NCBI GenBank assembly: GCA_018401435.1
Contig: JAGYJW010000038.1
Location: 1-64,000 of the forward strand
Reading direction: 5' to 3'
Length of the DNA stretch: 64,000 nt
DNA from: Deltaproteobacteria bacterium
Lineage (GTDB): Bacteria > Myxococcota_A > UBA796 > UBA2385
In this document: piece by piece, positions 41,618-50,177 of the stretch
Numbering within the stretch: the stretch's first letter is position 1
Layout of the letters: each line of letters opens with the position of its first letter
Notes under the pieces: model-generated
Databases searched by the model: none
Told to the model about the DNA's origin: nothing
Seen by the model: the letters and a program-made list of their open reading frames with translations, nothing else
Made by a program: the position numbers and the translations under genes

Positions 41618-43525
41618 CTATTCGGCCAGCTCGGCGATGACGGCGGCCTCGATGGCTTCGACATCGGGCTCGTTGCTGGCATAGACCACCCGGCCGTCGG
41701 TGCCCACCACGAAGTCCTGGGGGTAGGCGGCGGTCGGGAAGGCGAAGGCGAGGTTGTAGAGCCGATCCACCTCACCCGTGCTGTCCAGCAGGATGGGGAA
41801 GGTCAGGCCCAGGGCCTCGGTATAGGTGCGCACCCGCGCGGCGTCTTCCCGGGACGCGATGCCCCAGACCTGCACGCCGGCGTCGCGGTGGGCTTCCCAG
41901 ATGCGAATCTGCAAGTCGGAGACCTCCGACGCACACTGCGGTCACCAGGTTGCGAAGTAGGCCAATACAACCGGGTGGCCGAGCTGTTCGGATAGCCGCC
42001 AGGTGCCGCCGTCCAGGTCGGCCAGGGCGAAGTCTGGCGCGAGCTGACCGATGGCCCGCCCCTCGCCCGCGCCGCCGGCACGAATCACCAGCTTGGGAGA
42101 GGGGTTGCCGGGGTCATCCGAAGACAGGCAGACCCGGGTGTCGTTGACGGGGGTGCTGCCATCCCAGGTGAGGGCCAGCAGGCCATTGTCGCCAGAAGCG
42201 ATGGACAGGGCCGAGACCTGGGCCACGATGCCGTCGGGGACCTCGACCCCATAGAGGTCCAGGGTGGCGCCGCCCCGGTTTTCGATGCGCAGCACCCGCG
42301 TCTCTGCACCATCCAGGAAGGCCACCGTGTCTGCAGAAATATCGATGGCCGGCGCGGGGCCGGTGCCGGCCTCCCACAGGCCCATGATATTCCAGTCGCC
42401 GACCGCCCAGCGGCCGCCGGCCCCGTGCACCGACATGGCGTATTGCACGGTCTCCTGGTAGGCGAAGGGCAGGGGGTTTTCGGGGCTGCCGTCTCGACCG
42501 ATATCGGTGAGCACCACCGCCTCTTGGGTGGTGACGGCGACCAGGCCCTCGGCGACGGCGACATCCTGCGCGCTGCCGCCCATATCGAGCTGGTGCAGCA
42601 AGGTGGGAGAGAGGGGGTCGCTCAGATCGAAGATCTCGAGGCCGCCCGCACCCGACACCATATAGAGCGTGTCTTCATCAACCACCAGCCGAATCGGCAT
42701 GCCGGCGCTGGCGACGCTGCCCACCAGGGTGGGGTTGGCGGGATCGGCCAGGGACAGCACGACCAGTCCCAGGTCGCCGTCTGCGACGTAGAGGGCGCCA
42801 TCGCCGACCGCCACATCCCAGGGCCGCCCCAGACCCGTGGCGCGGGAGGCCCAGGTGGGGGCGCTGCCACCGGCCACCGACCAGCTGTCCACATAGCCGC
42901 GGGTATTGGCCACATAGAGGTGGTCTCCGCCCCGGGCGAGGCCCTCGTAGCCCTGCTCTTCGTTGCGGTGCAGCAGGGCCGGCGCGTCGGGATCGGACAG
43001 GTCCAGGGCGTCCAGGCCCACGTCCCGGTGGGTGGCCCAGGCCAGGTCCGGCCCCGAGGGGAGCACGTGGTAATAGCGTTCGAAGCCGCGGTCTCCGGCG
43101 CCCAGGTGCCCGCGGGTGATGGGATCGGCCGGGTTGCTGACGTCAAAGACCGCCACACCGCCTTGCCCCGCGGTGATCACGCGATCGGCGTCGGGGAGGT
43201 AGGTCAGGTCGAGGATCTCGGTGAACCAGGTCGAGCCGCCGCCCTCGGTGTTGATCACCGAGCCGGTGAGGGTGAAGGGGTCCACGCCGTCGGGGCCATC
43301 GCCCCCGCAGTGGTTGGGGATGTCCAACCAGGTGATGGGCACGCCGGTGTCTCCGGTGTGGCCGCCGTCGCTGCCGTCGCTGCCGTCGGCACCGTCGGCG
43401 CTCCCGTCCTCGCCATCGGTGGGATCACCCCCGTCATCGGCGCCATCGGTGGCGCTTTGGGCTGGGCGGGTGGGGTCGTCGGCGCAGCCGGGACCCAGGG
43501 CGAGCAGGAGGAGAATTGGGCGCAT
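41618..43525 (-). CDS. Candidate selenoprotein: beta-propeller lipoprotein with UxxC redoxin domain
   Basis: The frame runs from ATG 43525 to TAG 41618-41620 (636 codons), interrupted only by TGA at 41942-41944 (codon 528). The N-terminus is a lipoprotein signal (ILLLLALGPGCAD) with an acidic Asp/Gly linker. Residues about 65-360 form LVIVD-like propeller blades (GGVAVFDVSNPADPITRG is one blade). About 375-470 is a beta-sandwich. The C-terminal domain is AhpC/TSA-like: LAPDFALADLDGGTWRLSEQ, then VVLAYFATW-TGA-PQCASEV, then a full helix and strands to the end. TGA falls on the first Cys of CxxC, which in neighbours is WCPAC, so selenocysteine (UxxC) is the natural reading. The protein lies 42 bp after the outer-membrane protein gene in the ruvX operon. 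Alternatively this is a Cys-to-stop mutation; the SECIS-like hairpin favours Sec. Confidence 0.75.
41910..41944 (-). promoter_or_regulatory. SECIS-like element after the in-frame TGA
   Basis: On the minus strand, 11 nt after TGA (41942-41944), GUCGGA pairs perfectly with UCCGAC around loop GGUC (41915-41930). UGC below it pairs with GCA after a UU bulge. Stem-loop position and loop sequence (A-GGUC-U) match the E. coli fdhF SECIS, as I recall it, to within one nucleotide of distance. The 5'-side bulged U of that element is not present. Confidence 0.65.
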
Positions 43526-43567
43526 GGGGTCTTGATGCCGGCAGGGCGGGCGGGTTTCGCGACCCGC

Positions 43568-44120
43568 TCAGAAGCCCACCGAGCCCCCCACAAAGACGTG
43601 GGTGAGCAGGATGCCGGCGATGGGACGGAAGTCCACCCCGAGATCGATCTGACCGGCATCCCCCATGGCGATCCAGCCGCCGGGCCCAAAGAAGGCGCCG
43701 CCACGATTCAGCGCATCGGCGCCGGCGTGGGCGTAGAGGCCCCCGGGGCCCGCGGCACAGGACAGCCCGCCGCCCAGGCCGAGGGCCATGCCCTTGATGC
43801 CCGTCGCTGTTGCGTTGGCCCAGACGCCCACCGGCGACAGGTTGTAGGTTGCATTGGCCGAGAGGCTGGGGGTGACGCCCCCGTTGAGGCCGATGGCCAC
43901 GGTGGGCACTGCAGACAGGGCCAGGTCGTCGTTGATGGCCCCGGCCACCTTGGCCCCGATGCCGATAGGGCCCAATCCAAGCGCAGGCGTGATGCCGACA
44001 TCGGGCACCCCCAAGCGAAGCTACAGCAGGTCGGACAGGCCATAGCGCCCGGTGAGCCCGCTGGTGCCTGTCGCGACGCCGCCGCCGCCGCCCATGAAGG
44101 CGCCCAGGCCGCCCTCCACC
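43568..44120 (-). pseudogene. Outer-membrane beta-barrel-like protein, 3' part (interrupted by IS)
   Basis: This is the C-terminal part of a protein whose beginning lies at 45925-46051, beyond an insertion sequence. Reconnected across one copy of the 9-bp target duplication, the frame runs in phase from GARHFMVEG into GLGAFMGGGGG. The sequence is Gly- and aromatic-rich with alternating strands (GLYAHAGADALNRGGAFFG; ending in VFVGGSVGF with a C-terminal Phe), typical of outer-membrane barrels. A TAG codon remains at YGLSDLL-TAG-LRLGVPD, where Tyr would fit. The gene is broken by the insertion, and separately by this stop. Confidence 0.75.
44112..44120. repeat. Target site duplication, left copy
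   Basis: CCCTCCACC directly left of the insertion sequence; the identical 9-mer is at 45925-45933. Confidence 0.9.
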
Positions 44121-44252
44121 CAGGCTTGATCGGTAGACCTGAATATCCATTGATCCTACCCCAGCTCTGCGGTGTGTTTCGACCGTTCCCCGGCTCGTAG
44201 ACACACGATGAGGACGCGGCCATGCTTGCCGGGACCTGTCGCTGCGATGGGT

Positions 44253-44286
44253 TGCCGAGAGAGGGAGGGGAAGAGCCTGGGCGAGC
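44253..44286. repeat. Subterminal inverted repeat of the IS (left)
   Basis: Starts TGCCGAGAGAGGGAGG and ends CCTGGGCGAGC. It is inverted relative to 45746-45776 (about 75% identity). It is likely a transposase-binding region rather than the element's end. Confidence 0.55.
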
Positions 44287-44292
44287 GGGTCG

Positions 44293-45696
44293 TTATGTTC
44301 TGCCCGGGATCGGAAGGATCCCGGGCATCACCAGTGCGTCGCGGAGGAGCTCCATGACTTCGCGGAAGGGCCTTGCCTTCCTGCGCTTGAGGTTGTGGGT
44401 GAGCGGTCCGCCCGTCTGGGCGTTGGACGGGGCCTCGCCGTCTCGCAGCACCCGGTGCCGCACGATGCGAACGAGGTTGTAGGCAATGAGCCGGAGGACG
44501 GCGAGCGACTCTCGACCCAGGCCGTGCTTGACCCAGGCCCGGGTGTCCTCGTTCCATTGCGTGTCGAGGGTCCAGAAACAGTCGTTCTCGATCCCCCAGT
44601 GGGCGCGGATGGCGGCCATGCACTGCGCTGGCGTGAGCCTGTTTATGGGCAGACTGGTGATGAAGAGCCGGTCATCGATCACGGGCGGCTTTCCGGCCTT
44701 GACGATCGTCGTTCGCTGACGCCAGACCTGCCGGTAGTCGCCTTCCATGCAGTCGCCCAGCTCGTCGATCCGGCCGAACTGTCGGTGCACCTGGGCCTTG
44801 TTGCGGACCTCCTGGGTCTCGGCGATCCACCCGCCCGGCGGGGGCGCATCGGTGCCCTGACCCATGACCATGGACAGGCGCCGGTGCAGCGCGCCCGCAT
44901 TGCCCTTGAGCGCGGCGATGTAGGGGATCCCCGACACCGCCAGCATCATGAGGTTCTGGATGGTGACGAAGCCAGCATCCACCGAGACGCACTGGACCAT
45001 GGCACGTCCATAGGCTCGAATCAGCTCCCGGACGAAGCCCTCGAACATCGGCGCTTCGCCGCGATGCGCCGGGATGACCACTTGATGCATGGCCACCTTG
45101 GCGGCGGAGGCGACGTGCACGGCTCGGAGGGCCTTGACCAGGTAGACCTTCCCGTCCGGGCCCGGGTCCATGTCCGGCAGCTGAAGGTTTCCCCGCTTGG
45201 CATCGGTGACCTTCGTCGCGTTGCGCTTCGAGCGGCGCTTCGAGGCGGTCCGACGCGGGACGGCAATGCCGGTGGACTCCGGGTGCTTGAGCTCGCGGTC
45301 CGCGCCCAGGCACTTGCCGTCGATGGCCACCAACGAGATGCCGATCGCAGGGTCCACCTGCATGCGCTTGCTCAGCCACAGCTCCTTGACTTGGTCCACG
45401 AGGACCGGAGTCAGGGCCGCGGGGCTCAGCCGCCGGACCAAGGTGTACAGCGTCGTGTCCGTGGGCGAGCCGCGCAGCCCGAAAGCCCGGCCGACCGCCA
45501 GCTTCATGCCCAGGCGCTCGACATCGCGCAGCGTGCGGGAGCCAACGGTCAGGCCCAACACAAGCAGGTTGAGCAAGCCCACCAGCTTGTAGCGAACCCC
45601 GCGAGGCTTGCGAGGGTCCTCGACGGTTGCCCACCGCTCGGGCGTCAGGTTATCCCGCAGGAAGCGGGCGAGGGGATTCAGGGTTCTTCGTTTCAC
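44293..45696 (-). CDS. ISAs1-family transposase
   Basis: 467 residues, starting at ATG 45696. The N-terminal DNA-binding part is followed by a DDE catalytic core: VAIDGKCLG holds the first Asp, QCVSVDAGFVT holds the second, and the C-terminal signature HWGIENDCFWTLDTQWNED matches ISAs1-family transposases, with its Glu completing the triad. The gene is intact, so the element may be active. It lies antisense to no other gene. Confidence 0.93.
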   Translation of the reverse strand: MKRRTLNPLARFLRDNLTPERWATVEDPRKPRGVRYKLVGLLNLLVLGLTVGSRTLRDVERLGMKLAVGRAFGLRGSPTDTTLYTLVRRLSPAALTPVLVDQVKELWLSKRMQVDPAIGISLVAIDGKCLGADRELKHPESTGIAVPRRTASKRRSKRNATKVTDAKRGNLQLPDMDPGPDGKVYLVKALRAVHVASAAKVAMHQVVIPAHRGEAPMFEGFVRELIRAYGRAMVQCVSVDAGFVTIQNLMMLAVSGIPYIAALKGNAGALHRRLSMVMGQGTDAPPPGGWIAETQEVRNKAQVHRQFGRIDELGDCMEGDYRQVWRQRTTIVKAGKPPVIDDRLFITSLPINRLTPAQCMAAIRAHWGIENDCFWTLDTQWNEDTRAWVKHGLGRESLAVLRLIAYNLVRIVRHRVLRDGEAPSNAQTGGPLTHNLKRRKARPFREVMELLRDALVMPGILPIPGRT

Positions 45697-45745
45697 TCAA
45701 CGTCCTCCTGCTCGTAGGTCTTCGGGCCGGCTTGGGTGAGGGTTT

Positions 45746-45776
45746 GCTCACCCAAGCTCTTCCTTCTCTCGCGGCA
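45746..45776. repeat. Subterminal inverted repeat of the IS (right)
   Basis: GCTCACCCAAGCTCTTCC through CTCGCGGCA, inverted relative to 44253-44286. Confidence 0.55.
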
Positions 45777-45924
45777 GGTCCGAGATCTCTCGCCGGATGA
45801 GCACGCGCAACCCCTGCCGCGCGATCAACCGCAAGAAAGTACGCACCCAGCCCGGGAGCGGCGGGGACCTCGACGGCTACGAGCTGGTTGGCGGTGGGCC
45901 GGAGGGACTACTGAGCAAGCCTGC

Positions 45925-45933
45925 CCTCCACCA
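45925..45933. repeat. Target site duplication, right copy
   Basis: CCCTCCACC directly right of the insertion sequence, identical to 44112-44120. Confidence 0.9.
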
Positions 45934-46051
45934 TGAAGTGCCGGGCGCCCGGGGTGGCCGTGCTCTCTCCGACGCCGGGGCGGTCGGGGCTGAAGACGAC
46001 CTCGTCGGCTTGGGCGGCTTGAATGCAGAGAGGCAGCAGCAGGGCGATCAC
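45925..46051 (-). pseudogene. Outer-membrane protein gene, 5' part (interrupted by IS)
   Basis: GTG 46051 follows GGAGTCCCC and overlaps the stop of the universal stress protein gene by 4 bp (GTGA). It encodes a Sec signal peptide (IALLLPLCIQAAQADEVV) and then a typical outer-membrane N-terminus (SPDRPGVGESTATPGARHF). After MVEG the frame enters the insertion sequence and stops soon after. The rest of the gene is at 43568-44120. Confidence 0.75.
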
Positions 46052-46908
46052 GGGGACTCCAGTTGGGCCAGGGGGCGGGCCACCAGCACGCTGCGGGGGC
46101 AGTGCTGGACGACGGCCTGGGCGACGCTGCCAAGCAAGAGGCGGGCCAGGCCGCGGCGGCCGTGGGTGCCGATGATCACCAGGTCGTGGTCGCCGGCCAG
46201 GCGCAAGATGCCATCGGCGGGCACCCGGGCGTGCACCGCGACGCCGTGCCAGGGCAGGGCGTCATCACCCTCGCCCAGCAGGGGCCGGGCCAGGGCCTCC
46301 ACCCGGGCGCGGGCGGCGGCCAGGGCGTCGGGGTCGGCCTCGAAGATCACCGTGAGCAGCGTGATGCGGGCGCCGGTGCGCCGGGCGATCTCCCCCGCCC
46401 GCGCCAGGGCGGGCTGGGCGTCGTGGTTGGGGTCGACGGCCACCAGCAGGCGCTTCAGGGCGACGCCTTCGGTGTTGGCCACCACCAACACATCGCAAGG
46501 CAGCTCGCGCACCAGGCGGGCGGCGGTGGAGCCCAGCAGCAGGCGGTCCAGGCCGGTCTGCCCCGATCGCCCGCAGACCGCGAGGTCTACGCCCTCTTCG
46601 CGGTGGATGCGCTGGGCCAGGGTGGCGGGCTGGCCGATATCCACCCAGGCGCGGCTGGGCAGGCCCTCCAGCAGCAGCGTGGCGCAGGCGGCGTTCACGG
46701 CGCCCCGGGCGCGGGCCAGCAGGCGCGGCTCAAGCCCCTGAGGGTCGTGGGGGAAGGGGTCGCTGGAGCCCAGCGGCGCGCCGGTGGCGTGGGCCACATG
46801 GACCCCTTCAGAGCCCAGGCGGCCCAAGGCGAGCACCCAGTCCTGCGCTGCAGCTGCCCGGTCCGACCCGTCGTGCAGCCAGAGGATCGAGCGATAAGGA
46901 GCGTTCAT
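46048..46908 (-). CDS. Universal stress protein with two UspA domains
   Basis: 286 residues. Two tandem UspA domains (about 1-145 and 150-283). Each ends in the ATP-binding loop: GRSGQTGLDRLLLGSTA and GTHGRRGLARLLLGSVA (G-x2-G-x9-G-S/T). The domain pair is expected to fold into one pseudo-dimer that binds ATP. ATG 46908 is 2 bp after the ruvX stop. It is cotranscribed with the outer-membrane protein gene. Confidence 0.9.
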   Translation of the reverse strand: MNAPYRSILWLHDGSDRAAAAQDWVLALGRLGSEGVHVAHATGAPLGSSDPFPHDPQGLEPRLLARARGAVNAACATLLLEGLPSRAWVDIGQPATLAQRIHREEGVDLAVCGRSGQTGLDRLLLGSTAARLVRELPCDVLVVANTEGVALKRLLVAVDPNHDAQPALARAGEIARRTGARITLLTVIFEADPDALAAARARVEALARPLLGEGDDALPWHGVAVHARVPADGILRLAGDHDLVIIGTHGRRGLARLLLGSVAQAVVQHCPRSVLVARPLAQLESP

Positions 46909-46910
46909 GG

Positions 46911-47345
46911 CTATTCCTGGGGGGGCAGGGACGCCAGCCAGTCCTCGAGGATGACGGCGGCGGCGGCCTGGTCGATGATGTCACGCTGCTGGCGGCTGTT
47001 GTAGCCGGCCTCATAGAGGCGGCGGCTGGCCTCTACCGTGCTGTAGCGCTCGTCGTGGTAGACCACGGGCAGGCCGGTGGCGGCAGCCAGGGCGTCGCCC
47101 ACCTGCCGGGCCAGGTGGCAGCTCCGGCCCTCGGCCCCGTCCAGCTCCAGGGGCAGGCCCACGACCAGGGCCGCCACCGGGCCCCCCTCGACCGTGGCCA
47201 AGAGGGACTTCAGACGCCGCACATCGGTCTTTACGCCCTCGCGGGACAGGGTCATCCAGGGTTGGGCGAGGCCGGTGCGGCGGTCCATGCGGGCCAGCCC
47301 GATGGTGCGGGTGCCGACGTCGAGGCCCACGGTGAGGGTGCTCAT
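46911..47345 (-). CDS. ruvX: Holliday junction resolvase RuvX (YqgF)
   Basis: 144 residues, typical length. RNase H-like core: GLDVGTRTIGLARMD (first catalytic Asp), ALVVGLPLELDG (strand with the conserved G-L-P), and YHDERYSTVEASRRL with the Asp-Glu pair, followed by DQAAAAVILEDWL (last Asp). RuvX resolves four-way junctions and also acts in 16S pre-rRNA maturation. It heads the leftward operon, divergent from cinA by 53 bp. Confidence 0.93.
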   Translation of the reverse strand: MSTLTVGLDVGTRTIGLARMDRRTGLAQPWMTLSREGVKTDVRRLKSLLATVEGGPVAALVVGLPLELDGAEGRSCHLARQVGDALAAATGLPVVYHDERYSTVEASRRLYEAGYNSRQQRDIIDQAAAAVILEDWLASLPPQE

Positions 47346-47398
47346 CGATGCGGCCTAACGCGGCTGGGATAGGTCGGCGGCACCTTCCAGGAGCCCCC

Positions 47399-48646
47399 AT
47401 GGACGCCGTCATCATCGCCCAAGGCAACGAGCTGACCACCGGTGCGGTGGTGGATACCAATAGCAACTGGTTGTGTGGCCAGCTCTGGGCCTTGGGCCTG
47501 TCGGTGCGCCGGGTGCTGACCGCTCCCGACCGCCTGGACGACCTCATCGACATCATCGCCCAGGCGGCCACCCTGGCGCCGGTGGTGGTCTGCACGGGCG
47601 GCTTGGGCCCCACCCGGGATGACCTGACGGCCGAGGCTGCGGCGCGGGCCTTTGGCGGCCGCACCGCCCGCGATCCCGAGGCCCTGGCCAGCATCGAGGC
47701 GATGTATGCGCGCTGGGGCCGCACCATGGCCGAGTCCAACCGCAAGCAGGCCGACCTGCCGGAAGGCGCCCGGATGCTGGCCAACCGCTGGGGGACCGCC
47801 CCGGGCTTTGCGGTGACCGCGCCGGGCTGCACCCTCTACTTCCTGCCCGGGGTGCCCCGCGAGATGAAGCCCATGTTCGAGACCTGGGTGGCGCCCGACA
47901 TCCTGGCCACCCAAGCCATCGCGGCGCCCGTGCAACACAGCATCCGGGTGCTGGGGGTGCCCGAGTCCGAGCTGGAGATGGTCCTGCGGGGGCTGGAGCT
48001 GCCGGGCCTGGAGATCGGCTTTCGGGCGCGCGTGCCCGACAACGAGGTCAAGCTGCTCTTTTCGCCCGAGGTCTCCGCCACCGCACGGGAGGCGACGGTG
48101 GCGGAGGCCATGCGGCGCATCGGGCCCCGGGCCTTTGGGGTGGACTGCGGCGATCTCGCCGAGCTGGTGGGCGCCCTCCTGGTGGAGCGGGGGGAGACCC
48201 TGGCCCTGGCCGAGAGCTGCACGGCGGGCGGCCTGGCGGCCTGGGTGGCCAGCGTGCCCGGGGCCAGCCGCTACCTGCTCGAAGGGGCGGTGGTCTATGC
48301 CGACGCGGCCAAGGTGCGCTGCTGTGGCGTGTCCCAGGCGGATCTGGCGGCCCATGGCGCCGTCAGCGAGCCGGTGGCCTTGCAGCTGGCGGCGGGCATG
48401 AAGGCGCGGTCCGGCGCCACCTGGGCCATCGGCATCACCGGCATCGCGGGACCGGGCGGTGGATCCGTCGAAAAACCAGTTGGAACGGTACACATCGCGC
48501 TGGCCGGGCCCGAAGGTCTGGCCCACCGCCTGCTCAAGCTGCCCGGCGACCGCAGTCGCATCACCCGCATGGCCGCCGCCAGCGCCCTGGCGCTGCTGCT
48601 GCGGCACCTGAGCGGCGAGGGCGCCTACTTGACCTCGAAGGGGTAG
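47399..48646 (+). CDS. cinA: CinA-family protein (MoCF domain plus nicotinamide-nucleotide amidohydrolase)
   Basis: 415 residues from ATG 47399, after GGAGCCCCC. The N-terminal molybdopterin-binding-like (MoCF) domain (about 1-170) includes VVVCTGGLGPTRDDLTAEAA and YFLPGVPREM. The C-terminal PncC-like amidohydrolase domain (about 255-410) has ESCTAGGLAAWVASVPGAS and IGITGIAGPGGG. The enzyme recycles nicotinamide mononucleotide to nicotinate mononucleotide and may also bind ADP-ribose. Its stop is 21 bp inside the end of the convergent lipoprotein gene. Confidence 0.93.
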   Translation: MDAVIIAQGNELTTGAVVDTNSNWLCGQLWALGLSVRRVLTAPDRLDDLIDIIAQAATLAPVVVCTGGLGPTRDDLTAEAAARAFGGRTARDPEALASIEAMYARWGRTMAESNRKQADLPEGARMLANRWGTAPGFAVTAPGCTLYFLPGVPREMKPMFETWVAPDILATQAIAAPVQHSIRVLGVPESELEMVLRGLELPGLEIGFRARVPDNEVKLLFSPEVSATAREATVAEAMRRIGPRAFGVDCGDLAELVGALLVERGETLALAESCTAGGLAAWVASVPGASRYLLEGAVVYADAAKVRCCGVSQADLAAHGAVSEPVALQLAAGMKARSGATWAIGITGIAGPGGGSVEKPVGTVHIALAGPEGLAHRLLKLPGDRSRITRMAAASALALLLRHLSGEGAYLTSKG

Positions 48647-49446
48647 GCCACGCGCATCTCCTTGGGGGTCTTGTCCAAGGCGTCCTTGTCCCGCGCGATC
48701 AGCACGTCTTCGGTGTCGAAGGCGTAGATGCCGGGCTTGAGCTTGTCGCGGCTGACGATGAGGTAGTCGTCGTCATCGTCGCTGGGCAGGCCGGTGAGAT
48801 CGAATTCGATCAGCTCCTTGGCCACCCACAGGTTGACCTTGACGTCGGTGTCCCCCAGCACGCCGGTCATCGTGTCCTTGGGCACGAATTCAAGGCGATG
48901 AAGCTGGAGATTCATCTGGCTGAGCTGGCTGGAGCGCAGGGTGCTGGAGAAGACGAAGCGCACCTGCTGGCCGCCCGAGGCCACCGCCGAACCCTCGCGG
49001 GGGAGGCCGCTGAGGCCGCCCAGCTCGGTGCCCACGGTCTCGATGTTGACGGCCTCGAGGTGGTGGTAGCCGCTGGCGCCCTGCCGCTCTTTGCCCACCA
49101 GGTAGAAGCCGGGGCGCTCGGGCTCGACATAGAGCGAGAGCGTGGGCTTGGGCATATTCTCCTCCTTGACCCCCGGAGGCACCAGGATGTCGTTGACATC
49201 CTTGATGTAGCCGGGCTTGCCCGCCATGATGCGGCGCTGGCCTTCGGGCACCGTCTTGAAGACGAAGGCGCCGGCGGCGTCGCTGGTGGCGGCCTCGGTC
49301 ACGCCTTCGATGTGGACCTGGGCGCCGGCCAGGGGCTGGCCCCAGATGTCGTTGACCGTACCGTGCAGCTCGGGGGGGCTGCTGCAAGCGACGAGAGCAC
49401 CGAAGGGCAGCAGGATGGCAGAGAGCGCGACGTGGCGGCGAAACAT
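48625..49446 (-). CDS. Lipoprotein with carboxypeptidase regulatory-like domain
   Basis: ATG 49446 gives 273 residues; the signal is typical (PFGALVACSS). Residues about 25-110 form a CarboxypepD_reg-like beta-sandwich (HGTVNDIWGQPLAGAQVHIE, then TVPEGQRRIMAGKPGY). The rest contains an acidic DDDDD loop near residue 225 and beta strands. Such domains often sit on surface or transport-linked proteins. No catalytic site is visible. Its 3' end overlaps cinA by 22 bp. Confidence 0.75.
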   Translation of the reverse strand: MFRRHVALSAILLPFGALVACSSPPELHGTVNDIWGQPLAGAQVHIEGVTEAATSDAAGAFVFKTVPEGQRRIMAGKPGYIKDVNDILVPPGVKEENMPKPTLSLYVEPERPGFYLVGKERQGASGYHHLEAVNIETVGTELGGLSGLPREGSAVASGGQQVRFVFSSTLRSSQLSQMNLQLHRLEFVPKDTMTGVLGDTDVKVNLWVAKELIEFDLTGLPSDDDDDYLIVSRDKLKPGIYAFDTEDVLIARDKDALDKTPKEMRVAYPFEVK

Positions 49447-49548
49447 GGCAGGTCCGGCGGCTTGAGGTCGTGGGCGAGCGCCCGGGGGCGGCATTGTCGC
49501 ACGCGCGCGGGCGGGATGGGCAGGTGATCCGGCCGCGCGGACCGCCGC

Positions 49549-50128
49549 TTATCCGGTGGGGCGGCGTCTTCCCAGGACATCGCGGACCGCGCGCAGGTCC
49601 AGGGTGCCCGCCCTGGGCGAAGCGCGCGACCACCCGGCGGCCGGTGCGAGCCAGCCCCAGCAGGTTGTCGATGCGGGCGCCCAGGAAGCCCAGGTCGGCG
49701 CCGGGGTCGGGTGGTGCGGCGTCGATCAGGGCGCGGGCGCGCTCCAGGCGCTCCACCACCTCGTCGATCCAGCGCAGCTCCCGCTCGCGAAAGACCCGGG
49801 TGACCAGCGCCAGGATGTCGGTCTCGGCCTCGAAGTGGCGTCGCCGATCCTGGGGGACCCAGGCGCGCTTGACCACACCCCAGGCCTGCAGATCGCCCAG
49901 GGTCATGGACACGCTCCCGGCGCTCAGGCCGGTGATCTCCACCAGTTCATGGGCCGAGAGGGGCCGCGGCGACAGGTAGAGCACCGTCCAGACCTGCCCC
50001 ATGGAGGGCTTGAAATTCCAGAAGCCCATGAGGTCGCCGATGGCATCGGCCGCCAGCAAGACGGCCGGGCGCAGGCCATCTTGGGGGCTGTGGGGCGCTT
50101 GTTGTTGTTGCGGGGGGGCCTGGGTCAT
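49549..50128 (-). pseudogene. GbsR/MarR-type transcriptional regulator, one-base frameshift near 3' end
   Basis: ATG 50128 starts a winged-HTH protein of the GbsR/MarR type (SAHELVEITGLSAGSVSMTL, then the wing DLQAWGVVKRAWVPQDRRRH). The C-terminal helices begin normally (RIDNLLGLARTGRRVVARF). Near 49600-49620 the frame changes. In the neighbouring frame the expected ending GTLDLRAVRDVLGRRRP follows, closing at TAA 49549-49551. One surplus G in a GGG run explains it. Uncorrected, the frame runs for 412 residues across the next gene antisense, which is implausible. It is an assembly error or a real mutation of the last 20 residues only, so DNA binding could survive. Confidence 0.7.
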
Positions 50129-50177
50129 GTCTTCTTTGCCGGGCTGTGCGGGTCGCGCTTGCCCGCGGCCCGAGCCT

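Larger units (their letters stand above)
44121..45924. mobile_element. ISAs1-family insertion sequence, 1804 bp
   Basis: The ends are CAGGCTTGATCGGTAGACC at the left and, reversed, CAGGCTTGCTCAGTAGTCC at the right: imperfect terminal inverted repeats with three mismatches in 19. A perfect 9-bp duplication CCCTCCACC flanks the element. One transposase gene is inside, on the minus strand, intact. Subterminal inverted repeats (44253-44286 and 45746-45776) lie further in. The insertion splits an outer-membrane protein gene of the ruvX-usp operon and would be polar on the selenoprotein candidate unless the element supplies a promoter. Confidence 0.9.

Noticed and set aside
41618..41914. Separate 98-residue gene starting at TTG 41914
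   Set aside because: It begins in the middle of a redoxin domain, without a ribosome site, and is in the same frame as the upstream part; readthrough of TGA is the better explanation.
44253..45776. Inner inverted repeats as the ends of the insertion sequence
   Set aside because: No target duplication flanks them; the outer pair has a 9-bp duplication and restores the interrupted gene.
48890..50128. 412-residue regulator
   Set aside because: After the winged-HTH part it turns into Arg/Pro-rich shadow of the antisense lipoprotein gene; a one-base shift gives the normal family ending.
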